From NCBI GenBank assembly GCA_037355855.1, contig CM074759.1, positions 2,418,001-2,482,000 on the forward strand: 64,000 nt of DNA, in the 5' to 3' direction. This DNA comes from Pseudo-nitzschia pungens. Lineage: Eukaryota > Bacillariophyta > Bacillariophyceae > Bacillariales > Bacillariaceae. The notes under the pieces were generated by a model that was not told the DNA's origin, ran no database searches, and saw only the letters and a program-made list of their open reading frames with translations. This document shows positions 31,744 to 41,826 of the stretch, piece after piece (the stretch's first letter is position 1; each line of letters starts with the position of its first letter). The position numbers were made by a program, and so were the translations under genes.

Positions 31744-32488
31744 GGTGGGTTAATCAGTCAGTTATTAAATTTTAGTTTAATTTAGTTACAGTATTTCTGT
31801 AAGTTGTTATCTGGGTTGGAAATGAGCAAAAGTGATTATTCCAGTTTGCTCTATTTTCCCCTATGAGGTCCACTAAACTGCATGTTTCTCGTGATATCTC
31901 GTGTTGTAACTGATTGCTCCCCCAGGCTCGTATGTTGGTGGGAGTTGTTTCTCTCTTTAGTTTCCGGGAATCCTGTGGTTCTCCGGAGTTGTTTCTGTTT
32001 TTATTTCGTGGGATTCGATTTCCGTGGTTCTCCGGCGTTGCTTCCCTATTAAGCAATCACCGGGCCGGTCCCACTTCCTGTCTCCCGTGGGATTTAGTGG
32101 TGTTTAGGTATTTATTCTATACCTGTCCGGATATTTATATGTTCTGGTTTTGGTCGGCATACCCTTTCTGGTCTGTCCGTCCACTCAGTGTTGGTCCAAT
32201 TAGTCCATTCACTGGATTATGTGTCTCTTTTTCGACACTCATTATTTTCGATTATTTCTTTGTTGTCAACCATGGTCCTGTTTAGGTCCTTAGGTGTCTC
32301 TGTTGCTGCAGTTGCTCCCTGTAATGGAGCCAACTGTTGCTGGGGTTGGTATTCCTTAGTGCTGCAGACACCGGATGTCCTTCTCCCTGTTTGCCTCTAT
32401 GTGCCTCCATTTTTCGGCAGTTTCCGACGTCGGTTCCTTTTCGATCGATCGTTCGGTTGTTTCTGCTCATGGTCTTCAGCACTCAGCT
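31744..32488 (-). other. Leader of element B
   Basis: About 745 bp between LTR and gag, alignable with the leaders of A and D. It keeps the CCGGAGAACCAC-type direct repeats but only one degenerate copy of the CAACACG hairpin module near 31890-31915. Open frames on the opposite strand are incidental. Confidence 0.5.
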
Positions 32489-32502
32489 TGTTTTTAAAAT
32501 CA
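32489..32502 (-). other. Primer-binding-site position of B, imperfect palindrome
   Basis: Sense TGATTTTAAAAACA, one base away from the perfect palindrome in A and D, directly next to the 5' LTR. Confidence 0.55.
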
Positions 32503-32691
32503 TGCCATACCCCGGGTCTACTAGTGAATAGAAGTAGTGATATGCAAATTGTGAGCTCTATCAGTTAGTCTATCTGCTATTGGATTCAGCAGTCTCGAAA
32601 TCGGCGATTCCAGAGACTCGCTAATCGTAATCCAATCCTTATCCTTAATCCAATCACGAATGGGTTCGTGACTGTATTCCGGTGCACGGCA
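32503..32691 (-). repeat. 5' LTR of element B
   Basis: 189 bp, about 99% identical to 26863-27051, followed by GTACC (32692-32696). Confidence 0.94.
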
Positions 32692-33041
32692 GTACCAGTA
32701 GACCAATTTCTTGCTAGAGACAAGGTTGGTTCATTTGTTGCTGCTGTCGATGATGCGTCTGTTGTACCCTTGGATCAATTCGGTTGTAACCGATCCGAGT
32801 CCATGTTGCTCTCTTTCGAGAATTGAACTGATTTTGTTGTTGCTGCGTTAGCAGTCTTTGCTAAGCGCTCAACAGGACTCCATCCTGTAGGTTCCTTCCC
32901 CTCTTTATCCGGGAGATCTCCTCCATGCGTCATCCCAGACAGCAGGGCTGTGCTGGCATCCAGTTCCCGGGGAGCTGGAGGCAAGGTGATTGCTGGTTTG
33001 GGTGAAGCTCGGGGCTTCTTGTTAGGCTTGTAGCCATGGAG
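32692..33041 (-). pseudogene. Pol N-terminus of the C/F composite, upstream of B
   Basis: It continues the C pol frame after removal of B. It encodes a Pro/Thr-rich, low-complexity linker with PPAPRELDAS and THGGDLPDKEGKEPTGWSP, closely related to G (56774-56460). One in-frame TGA at about 32775-32777 replaces an arginine codon of G (CGA to TGA). The segment lies in the same frame as gag and is separated from it only by the gag stop. Confidence 0.8.
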
Positions 33042-33393
33042 TCAGGGGAGCCACACAAGTTCCCCATCGATGCTTCTTTTGGTGCGGCCGCCATGTTCGG
33101 AATGGTAAGACTCCAGTGCTGCTTTCATGTGGGCTTGGAAGGACTCGTTGCTTCCGGAGACAAGTTGAGCTTGAGTGTGGAAGGTTTCGGTTTGTGTGGA
33201 GTTGCCGGGCCCCTTGTAGTTGCCGGGCCCCTTGTAGTTCTTTGAGAACTTATTCTTCGGGCACTCGGACCAATCGTGGTTGTGTCCGGGGATCCTGCAA
33301 GGGTTGGACTTTTTCTTGTTGTGGTTCCCTTTGTTGTGGTTTGAATTGCGCTTACGAGAGGCGTTGTTATTGTTTGAATTAGTGGAGCGTTTG
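33042..33393 (-). pseudogene. Gag C-terminal part of the C/F composite (split by D)
   Basis: Basic Asn/Lys-rich stretch, then zinc knuckle CRIPGHNHDWSEC (C-x4-H-x-H-x4-C), a Gly/Asn-rich spacer and the conserved end SIDGELVWLP before TGA (33042-33044). The N-terminal part lies at 52475-53180. Without D and one GTTTG copy the two join in frame as about 350 residues. The TGA is in frame with the downstream pol segment, as in G. Confidence 0.88.
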
Positions 33394-33581
33394 TGCCATA
33401 CCCCGGGTCTACTAATGAATAAAGTAGTGATATGCAAATTGTGAGCTCTATCATTTAGTCTATCTGCTATTGGATTCAGCAGTCTCGAAATCGGCGATTC
33501 CAGAGACTCACTAATCGTAATCCAATCCTTATCCTTAATCCAATCACAAACGGGTTCGTGACTGTATTCCGGTGCACGGCA
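33394..33581 (-). repeat. 3' LTR of element D
   Basis: 188 bp, preceded by GTTTG (33389-33393). It shares the variant CTACTAATGAATAAAGTAG with its partner LTR, distinguishing the pair from B. Confidence 0.94.
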
Positions 33582-33599
33582 TGCTCCTCCATGGTACTG

Positions 33600-35420
33600 T
33601 TACGATTCAATGCTATTCCTGCAATAATAGGGGTGCACTCTCCTAATGTTAACCCGGTCGGTTACAAAGGGAGCAGTTTCAATAGTTACAGTTCCATTAT
33701 CATGGGCCTTGAGCACCTTGTAAGGTCCTTGCCGTGGGAAGGATAATTTTGGAATGATGCCCTTCCTTTCCAGGGTGACATAGTCTCCTTCTTTATAGAC
33801 ATAGGGGATCCTCTTCTGGTTCTCCCTGATGTTGCTCTTGTGGATGCTTTTCTGCTTCCGTGCTTGGATTGCTTCCCAATCCACTGGGAAGTTCACCGGC
33901 ATGAACATGTCTCTGCCAAACACCAACTGTGCTGGGGAGTACCCCAGGGTGGTGTGAATGGCGCTTCTGATAGCATATGCTGCCTTGGTGGTGAATTCCT
34001 CAAAGGGGTCCTTCTCGTGGAGGTCCCTGTTTTCCAGGTTGAAGGACAGCAAGCAGTCCTTTAACACCTGGTGGATCCTTTCCAGTACTGAATTGGATTG
34101 TGGATTCCAAGCCCCACTGGGCTTTCTTTTCATCCCCATGTTCTCGCAGAGCTCTTGGAACTCTGCTTTGAACTCACTCCCGCCATCAAAGCCAATTTCC
34201 TTTGGGCGCGGATATCTTGCCAGCCAGGTACTGTCCAACAATCGTTGAGTTTCTGCTGCATTTGGGGAGTCCTTCAGGTGAGCCAGTTCAAACCATCCGG
34301 TCACTGGGTCCACCATGGTGAGAACATGGATTTGGTAGTCTTTACCGTTCTTGTTGTGAACAGTTGCAGGTCCCCAGAGGTCCACATTGACCCTTTGCCA
34401 TTTGATGACCTCAGCTGCTTTTTCCCGTAGTAGTCCATACTTCTTCCGGCCACTCTTCTTAAACATCTGGCATGTGTGACAGTGCTTGCATAGGTCCTGG
34501 ACGTCCCTACGGAGACCCTTCCAGGTGAAGACTGAGCGTATGCTCTGTTCCATTCTCTTTTCTCCCGGGTGCACCAACATGGTGTGGTACCACTCCATCA
34601 CTCTTTGTTTGAGCTTGTCGGGAATCAGGATTTTGCCTTCTTTGTGGATGAGACTGAAACCTTCCACCTTTTTGGTGGTTAGGCCTTTGTCTTTTTCCAA
34701 ATCATTCATGATTTCCGTGTCCTTCTGTTGGTAGAACTGAATCATGTCCGGAGCAAGTGGGAATGCACTATTGCCCTGGAATTCTTCCGGTGTTTCTCCA
34801 AGTGGGAATAGGAGTTGCCGGAGGTGCGCTTCCTCATCCGCGTAGGTGAGGGGTTTATTTGGTGGTAGCCATTCCACCATGTCTGCTGGGTCATCTGTGA
34901 TGTCCAGTCGGGACAACGCGTCTGCTGCATCATTTTCTTTGCCAGCCATGTGTTTGACTATCGGATGGAACTCCTCCATGAAAAGTCGCCATCGTACCAT
35001 TCGCTGTGTAGGCATCTGCTGGTATAGCAGGTTCAGATGGTCCGTGTGAATGGTTACATCTTGTCCTCGTAGGATTCCTTCAAACGCTTTTAAGCCTTCC
35101 ACTATACCAAGGAGTTCTTTTTCCCCGACAGTGTAGTTGAGTTGTGCTGAGTTCAGCTTCCTTGTGTAGAAACCAAGGGGTTTGCCATCTTGGCATACGG
35201 TTGCTCCCAGTTGCCGGTCACTGGCGTCTGAGTAGAGATGAAATGGTTTCGTAAAATCCGGGAATGCGAGTTTCGCTTCATCGGCGAGCATCCTCTTCGC
35301 CTCCATGAAAGCTTTCTGCTCTGCTGGTCCCCAGTACCAGTTCATTTTGCCCTTCTTTCCTGCGAGCTTGTTGAGGGGAGCAAGGATGTGGGAGCGGCGC
35401 TTCCACATGTCCCTGTAAAA
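33600..35420 (-). pseudogene. Pol C-terminal part of element D (RNase H, integrase)
   Basis: About 602 codons from MWKRRSHIL (connection region) through RNase H (YSDASD, HTDHLN, DAADALSR), integrase zinc-binding region, catalytic VDLWGP, FDGGSEF, VLERIH and GPYKV, ending at the same place as B. The frame is intact. It is cut from its RT half by the LINE inserted within NFYRDM|WKRR. The terminal 17 bp (35404-35420) are the LINE target duplication. Confidence 0.92.
35404..35420. repeat. LINE target-site duplication, left copy (17 bp)
   Basis: CACATGTCCCTGTAAAA here and at 48634-48650. The length is typical of target-primed reverse transcription rather than of integrase. Confidence 0.93.
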
Positions 35421-35731
35421 TAATAATAATATACGTATTTAAATAACTTAACCACCACAGGTGGAACTAAATTACTCAGTCTGTAACCAGACTTTAACGT
35501 CGCCTCCATCAAAGAGTCAGGACCCCAAGTGGTAGAACGACAATTTTGCCAAACAAACCTGGAACATCAAGCAGGGAAAGAAACAAAAACAGGTCCCACA
35601 AAAACAGGGACCTGTGAGAAATAAAAAGGGGGAAGAAGAAGAGACTGGAAGAATTCCCAGTATCATAATGTTGGACAGGACGGGGAGCAGGGAAATAGGG
35701 GAGAACACCAAGGAACAAGGGGGAAGCAACC
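35421..35731 (-). other. LINE 3' UTR and TTA-repeat tail
   Basis: The sense 3' end is TACGTATATTATTATTA. The same end sequence (about 64 bp, slightly diverged) is found at 60132-60195 as a separate truncated insertion, which confirms the 3' boundary. Confidence 0.85.
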
Positions 35732-38700
35732 CTAAGATCCAGTAAGCCAAGCTCGCAACAGCGCAGCCTCCCGCTGGTATGGCTGCACTGGTGGGGGAGG
35801 AGCTGCATACTGCTTCCTGGCAAGGTGTATAGTGGCAAGCCACTGCCTCTTGGCAGTGAGGGTATAACCTTGTAGGACTTGGAGAGGGGTTTGGAGAAGG
35901 GGGTGTGACTGGGGGAGAGCACCGGCTGTGCCAAGAGCCAATTCAGAGGAGATGGAATCATCAAGAGATTGGTGTTGTTCAGCCTCAAGTGTACCCCCAG
36001 AACCATGGAGCCGTTCATTCCTATAAGTCCAGAGATCCCAGCATGTGAGAAAGAACTGTTGGATGATAGCTGTAGCCCAGCGTCTGGGGGAGCGCTTGCT
36101 TCCAATTTGGGAGTAGTAGTCAGCCTGGATCTGGTGCCAGAGAGGAGACCACCTACCAAGAAGCCAGTTGTGCCAACCAATATTCCTCTGTGCTCTGACA
36201 GCACCAGCAATTGCATGGGAATAGGATGATGGATAGATGCGCTGACCTTTCCTAATCCTGGTGAGAAGATCCACAATGGCAGCCACCAAGAATGGATCAG
36301 TCTGTTCAACCTCAAGCCTCTGCTGCAAGGGGCCCTTGAAGGCAGACACACTGTGCTGGACAGCCCCATGGTCCTTGCAGGAGAGCACATGAGAAACCTT
36401 CTCATTATCAGCATCACACAAGGGGCACCTGGAGTGATCCTGATGCTGGTAGTGAAGGAGCTGGTTGCCAACACCAATGCAACCGGAAGCAAACTTTACA
36501 AACCACCGTTGCATGCCAGGAGGGAGACGCTTGAAAGCAGACTGATGGACACACCAATGGATGGAGCCCAAAACAGGTTGGGGAATGGGAATGTCATGGT
36601 GGGTCTTCCAGTATTGGAGAAGAGGAGGGCCAGCAATGGCAACATGCAGAGCATTCTGATCAAACCTTGAACACTTGGAACCATTGAGGGAAAATGCCCA
36701 TGGTTCAAACACAAGTCTGGGAAAGTGGTAGGCAGAAGCTCTATGCGCTGAGAGAAAAGCCTTGGCCATGCCATCAACCTGATGATTGCGAAGGGACCAC
36801 CAGTCAAGAAAGAATCCAGCTTGATGCCCCTGAACCCACCGGAAGTGCACTGAAATGGGAAGAGCAGTAATCATGTTGCGGATGACATAGACATAATCAA
36901 AAGACTTCTGGGAAATGACCAGGGGCCAAGACCCCTGAGCCTGTTTGAGAGCTGTGTCACCATCAAGTGCAATGGTGACAGAGCCAGAGGCAATATCAAA
37001 AAGATCCACCAGAGCAGTGCAACAAGTGAGAACCCCAATGATGCCAGCCAGTTCACTCCGGTAAGAAGACTGATCCTCAGGGGAGCCACTGACAAAGTTA
37101 CAGCCAGTGAGGAACAATGAGGTAGTCTTGGTGGAGGTATTGGGTGACAGGATGAAGGCAGAAGTACCTCTCAGAAGAGCAGGATCAAAGGAACCATCAC
37201 AAACAGCACTGGCAGTGCCACTCTGAATGGCATCGGCAAGGGCCTGACAACCCCCATGTGGGAGGGAATACTTGTGGAGAAGGACTCTTGGAGACTCACA
37301 AAGACAGTCAAAGGCATCCTCAGGAGAAGCTGGAAGAGAGTCAAATGGGTTGTACCTCAGAGGATCCACATCAGGAGGTTCAGAGACAAAATCAGAAGAA
37401 CCAACAATGCGAACAACTTGACCACGGGTCACAGGAGAGACAAGCACATGAGCACAGGGAGGTTTCTCAGGAAGAACTTCAGAGGTGAATCGGAATCTGC
37501 CCCTTCCTTGGGAGGTGCCCACCTTCCAACCAGTAGAACATTTGGAGAACAATCTGTTGGTAGAGGAAGACAAGTACCAAGGCCAAAGAAAAGCTGTCTG
37601 GGGAGAGAGCCAAGGCCCAAGATGAAAAGAATGAGCCAAGGCTCTAGCTGCAGGGAGTGGACAGGGAGGAAGAAAACATTTCTGAAGAGCCTTAGTCCAC
37701 AGGCGCTGTGCTGGCTGAGGCCAAGGTGGGGGACATCGTGGCCAGTCAAGATGATCTCTCAAGTGGTTGGAAGACTGCAATTGGAAGGCCACTGGGGACA
37801 GCTTTTTTCCATCAGGAGTGCAAATATCAGCAAGAGAAACAGCCTTGAGAGACAACCGAATGAGATTCAAGAGGGACAAGTCAGCACCTCTGAAACCGGC
37901 ATCAACAAAGGCTTGCATAAGGTAGCAATCATTGGAGCGCAGCAGAGGAGGGTCTGGGAAGTCTTCAGCCAAGCTCACAGGATGCATGGAAAAGAATTTC
38001 CATACATGCTTGTACCAACAAGGAGTGATGTATGAGGCAAAGGGATGATAGGGTGTGACCCCAAGATGGAGAGGAACACCCAATTCAAGCCTCAGAGCCT
38101 CAGCAGTGAGCCTCAGAATCCGGCCAGTTTGTGAGGACCTGACAGATTCCTGGAAGATAGTGGCAATATGGCTGAACTCTTGGAGAAGATATGGATGAAT
38201 GAAACCAAAGCCTTGATAAAGAGATGGACCAAAGAACACATGTCTGGGAAAGCTGCGGGACATTCCAGCCTTATTCAGCACAGGGACATGTATGAGGCAA
38301 AGGGATGATAGGGTGTGACCCCAAGATGGAGAGGAACACCCAATTCAAGCCTCAGAGCCTCAGCAGTGAGCCTCAGAATCCGGCCAGTTTGTGAGGACCT
38401 GACAGATTCCTGGAAGATAGTGGCAATATGGCTAAACTCTTGGAGAAGATATGGATGAATGAAACCAAAGCCTTGATAAAGAGATGGACCAAAGAACACA
38501 TGTCTGGGAAAGCTGCGGGACATTCCAGCCTTATTCAGCACAGGGACAAGGGCGGGGTGAAGAATCTTAGTCCAGGTACCCTCATCAAGTTGAGTGACAG
38601 GCATGGGATACTCAACAGACTTCATGAAAGAATACTTGAATGTGTAGAGGGAAGCCCTCTTCTCACACTTGGAAGCCTTCAGTTGAGACCCAAAAGACTT

Positions 38701-41700
38701 AGACTGGGACTGCATGTGAGCAATTTGGGCATCCTCATTGCCATCCATGGAGATGAAAACACCAAGGGTTTTGTCAGCATGGTCAACCTCAAAACGATCC
38801 AGGGTAGCACGATGTCCAAGCTTGTCAGCAACAGTAAAGTCACCGGGCATGTCAGCAATGGAGCGATAGTCCCAACCAGATCCAGTCCATTTGAAATCAA
38901 TCAAGTAACAGAAGGATTTGGCAGGTTCAATAGCACCTCCAGTTGCAATAATGCCACCTGTCCACCTGTCAAGTGCATCCTGAAAGTCAACAGCCAAGGT
39001 CTCACCAGAGGTGGTGGGATCAGAACCAGCACAAAACAAATCAGTGTCATCCACAAAAGCAAAGCCCACCAGGGAAACCAGCTGCAGGGACAAAGAAGTG
39101 ACAAGGTGGACACCATGGCCAGCTTGTTGCATCATCCTGAAGACAATGGTAGAAACCAGTGCCCAGAGAGTGGGGCCAATACCATTGCCTTGGCCACAAC
39201 CACTAAGAGGGACAGGTTCATCACCATACACAGGGCCTGATCGGCCAAAACCAGTTTTGATGTGGTGTTTGGCACGCTGCAGGGTAGACAAAAGAACTTC
39301 ACAAACATGCGCTGGAAGGCCAAAGCTCTGGAGAGTGAGACCAGCAATGGGATGAGAGATCCTGTCATAGCAACCCTTGGCATCATTCATGGCAACAGCA
39401 CCAGATCTGCGCTTTTGGCGTAACACATCACAGATGAGCTTCTTGTTCAGGCAGGTGTTGATAGCCTTGTGGTGCTTCCTGCTCCCATGCTGATCAGCAG
39501 CAACTGCATTGGCACGTTCAGCATGAGCAAGAATGCGTCTGCCAATCATCTTGTTGTTGATCTGGAATTCAGGAGACATCAACTGGATCAGCCTCATCTT
39601 GTCAACCCTATATTCACCAGGTTTCTTGAAGATCTCAACATCAGTGATGACTTGCCAGGCAGCAGGAGAGAAACCAACAATCAGTGGGACTGATCTCAGA
39701 AGAGTATCAAAGCAATTCAACTGTGGGTCAAGGGCAAAGGACTTGTGATGTGCAAAGCTCAAACAAGAGGGTTCACTGGCAGTGCGTTCCCGCTGAAGTT
39801 TCCAAGCATCAGCATTGTCAGCTGGGCTCACAGAATAATCAAAAGGGGGCAGATGCAGGAGAGAATCAGGCACTTTGAGACAGGAAAGAAATTCACAGAG
39901 ATACTTGTCAGTGTCAGGTGGAGGAGTGTAGGATCCTTCAAGAACTGCAGCAGAAGCGGGGCCTGTACCTAAATATCCAAAGTCTTGGATAAAAGAGGGA
40001 GCCATGGAGGGAGTGCCAACACACTGTTGTTGGCGCCTGACATTAGATTCAGCCATAGCTGGAACCATAGTTGACTGGGACTCCAACACCTGTTCAGCAC
40101 CGTCAGGGCCAACAGCAATAGCTTTCAAGACTGCTGCTTTGTTGATGCGCCCACGAATTGACCTAGCTGCAACACCAAGCTCTCTTTGAATCCTTTCCCT
40201 CCGCATCCGGGCACGAATCTGGGAAGCACTCTGGTTGTGGGGCTTACCCTCAGCAAGAAGCGCATCCACCAGGCCTTGATTGAAAGAGTCTCTCCAAGAG
40301 GGAGCCAGCTGTTTCACAGCCCGGTACTGCTTGTAAGCTTGTTTCAAATGCAAGATAGCACTGGGTAAATCACAGTGTTCCCCTTTGTAGAGAGAAAGCT
40401 TGGAAGCCAGCCGCTTCAAAACAGTATGACTGGTAGACACACCCTGCCTCAACTTCACAACACGGCGCCAGAAATCAATGGTATCACGATACACCTGGAG
40501 CTGGGGTGACCATGGAACCATCCCAGCTCTTGTGTTGCAGAGATGTTGTTCAACAGACAGCCTGAGAGAGGTGGAGGTTTCATGGAGGACTTCATAGGTG
40601 TTGATGAGATCTACTTTCACAGAAATGTCACCAGATTGAAACTGAGCCAGCAACTGCTCCAGCTTGGCCTGGAGAGAAAACACTCCAGCCTTGAGAAAAC
40701 TGTGCCTGACACGCTTGAAATACCGTTGACGCAAATGAGGATGAGAAGATTGCAGTCTGGACATGGAGCAGTGGACAGGAGGAGGCAGATGTTTTCCCAT
40801 GATGCTGCTATTGCAAACTTCAATCCAGAGCATGCGATGATCCGAATCCATTCCTTGGGCACCACCAAAGGGACAGTACCCTGCCCTGAGAACATCAACA
40901 TATTCAGAGACCCAGATAGCATCAATTGGAGTCCTGGTAGTGTTTCTGTTGTGGGTGGCTGGAGGAGAAGACTGAGAGTGCAAGGACAGAACAGCATCTC
41001 TGAAACCAAGGGCCTTGAGCTCAGAAGATAAACCATCAGATCTAACATCAGCATTTTGATCAATCCCAAGAATAACATGGTCACCTGCCCCCAGGCAGGC
41101 CTGAAGGGCAGCAGTGAGATCCCGGTGAAAGAGAATGCAAGGATTGGGAGAGAACAGATTCTCAGCTGCTTGAAAGTACCTGTACTGTTGATTCCAAACT
41201 GAGCCAAGATCCCTGTCATTTTCAACAGGGCAGTAGGCAGAAAACATTGTGACAGTGGAACCAGCCCTGCCCTGAAACTTGACAAAGGTCCACCTTCCAA
41301 GTCCAGAAGGATCAGCCCCATGAGCAACCTTGTGGGAACTAAAGAGCTGATCAAGGGTAAAACCAGTGCCTCCAGGCTGAAGCCAAGTGCAGTCAGAAGC
41401 TTCATGCTTGTTGTTGGCAAGGTAGGAAAAACTGGAGGGGCAGACATTCTTCAGGCGCCGGTTGAAGAGGTCACAAGGAAAGAGCTTGGATTCATTCAAA
41501 CAGTGCTCAGCATAAAGGGCAACACTAGCCTTGCTCTTGACAAATTGGCGGGAGTTGTGCCTGGATCTTGACATGAAAGCAGCTTTGCGCTGGGGCCCAA
41601 TGTTTTGAAAGGTGATGATAGTGGAGTTAGAGGATGGGGCTTGAGGAAAAGGATGTCCAAAAGTATCAGAATCCTTGGCAGCACGAGGGTCCCCATGTAG

Positions 41701-41826
41701 AGTTAATTGGACAAAATGAGAAGCAGGGAGAGAGACAGAGGAGGGAGAAGTAGAACCGGTGGAAGCAAGGATGGGATTTGAAGAATCAGGCATCCCATCA
41801 GACCTCACACAAGAAAACCTAACCAT
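35732..41826 (-). pseudogene. LINE ORF2: endonuclease, RT, RNase H, finger; broken by duplication
   Basis: Upstream frame 41826-38275 (1183 codons). Apurinic-type endonuclease at about 70-340 with LYAEHCLNES (E107), ILGIDQNADV (D256, N258), TPIDAIWV (D302) and SDHRM (D329, H330). RT at about 690-990 with NDAKGCYDRI (D815), GCGQGNGIGP, and catalytic VDDTD (925-929). Downstream frame 38281-35732: RNase H with VCDGSFD, YRSELAGI, LDGDTAL, VQGHQ and QVDG, then CPLCDADNEKVSHVLSCKDH, a finger-like motif. A 260-bp direct duplication (38028-38287 and 38288-38547), not a multiple of three, stops the upstream frame at about 38275. Minus the extra copy, the length would be about 1,944 residues. The start ATG overlaps the ORF1 stop. 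Confidence 0.9.
38028..38547. repeat. Tandem 260-bp duplication inside ORF2
   Basis: ATGTATGAGGCAAAGGGATG begins both 38028 and 38288, and both units end CAGCACAGGGAC (38287, 38547). Only one substitution was noticed (GGCTGAACTC versus GGCTAAACTC), so it is very recent. Confidence 0.93.

Larger units (their letters stand above)
26863..32691 (-). mobile_element. LTR retrotransposon B (family 1), complete and apparently intact
   Basis: 189-bp LTRs at 26863-27051 and 32503-32691 differ at two positions. Target duplication GTACC on both sides. Gag (30337-31743, 468 aa) and pol (27070-30336, 1088 aa) are open throughout with all catalytic motifs. It lies in the family-2 element C. This is the only complete uninterrupted coding copy in the window and a candidate autonomous partner for element A. 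Confidence 0.94.

Noticed and set aside
35509..36492. Long alternative minus-strand frame across the LINE 3' end (327 codons)
   Set aside because: It overlaps the RNase H/finger end of ORF2 in another frame and encodes no recognisable domain; a shadow frame.
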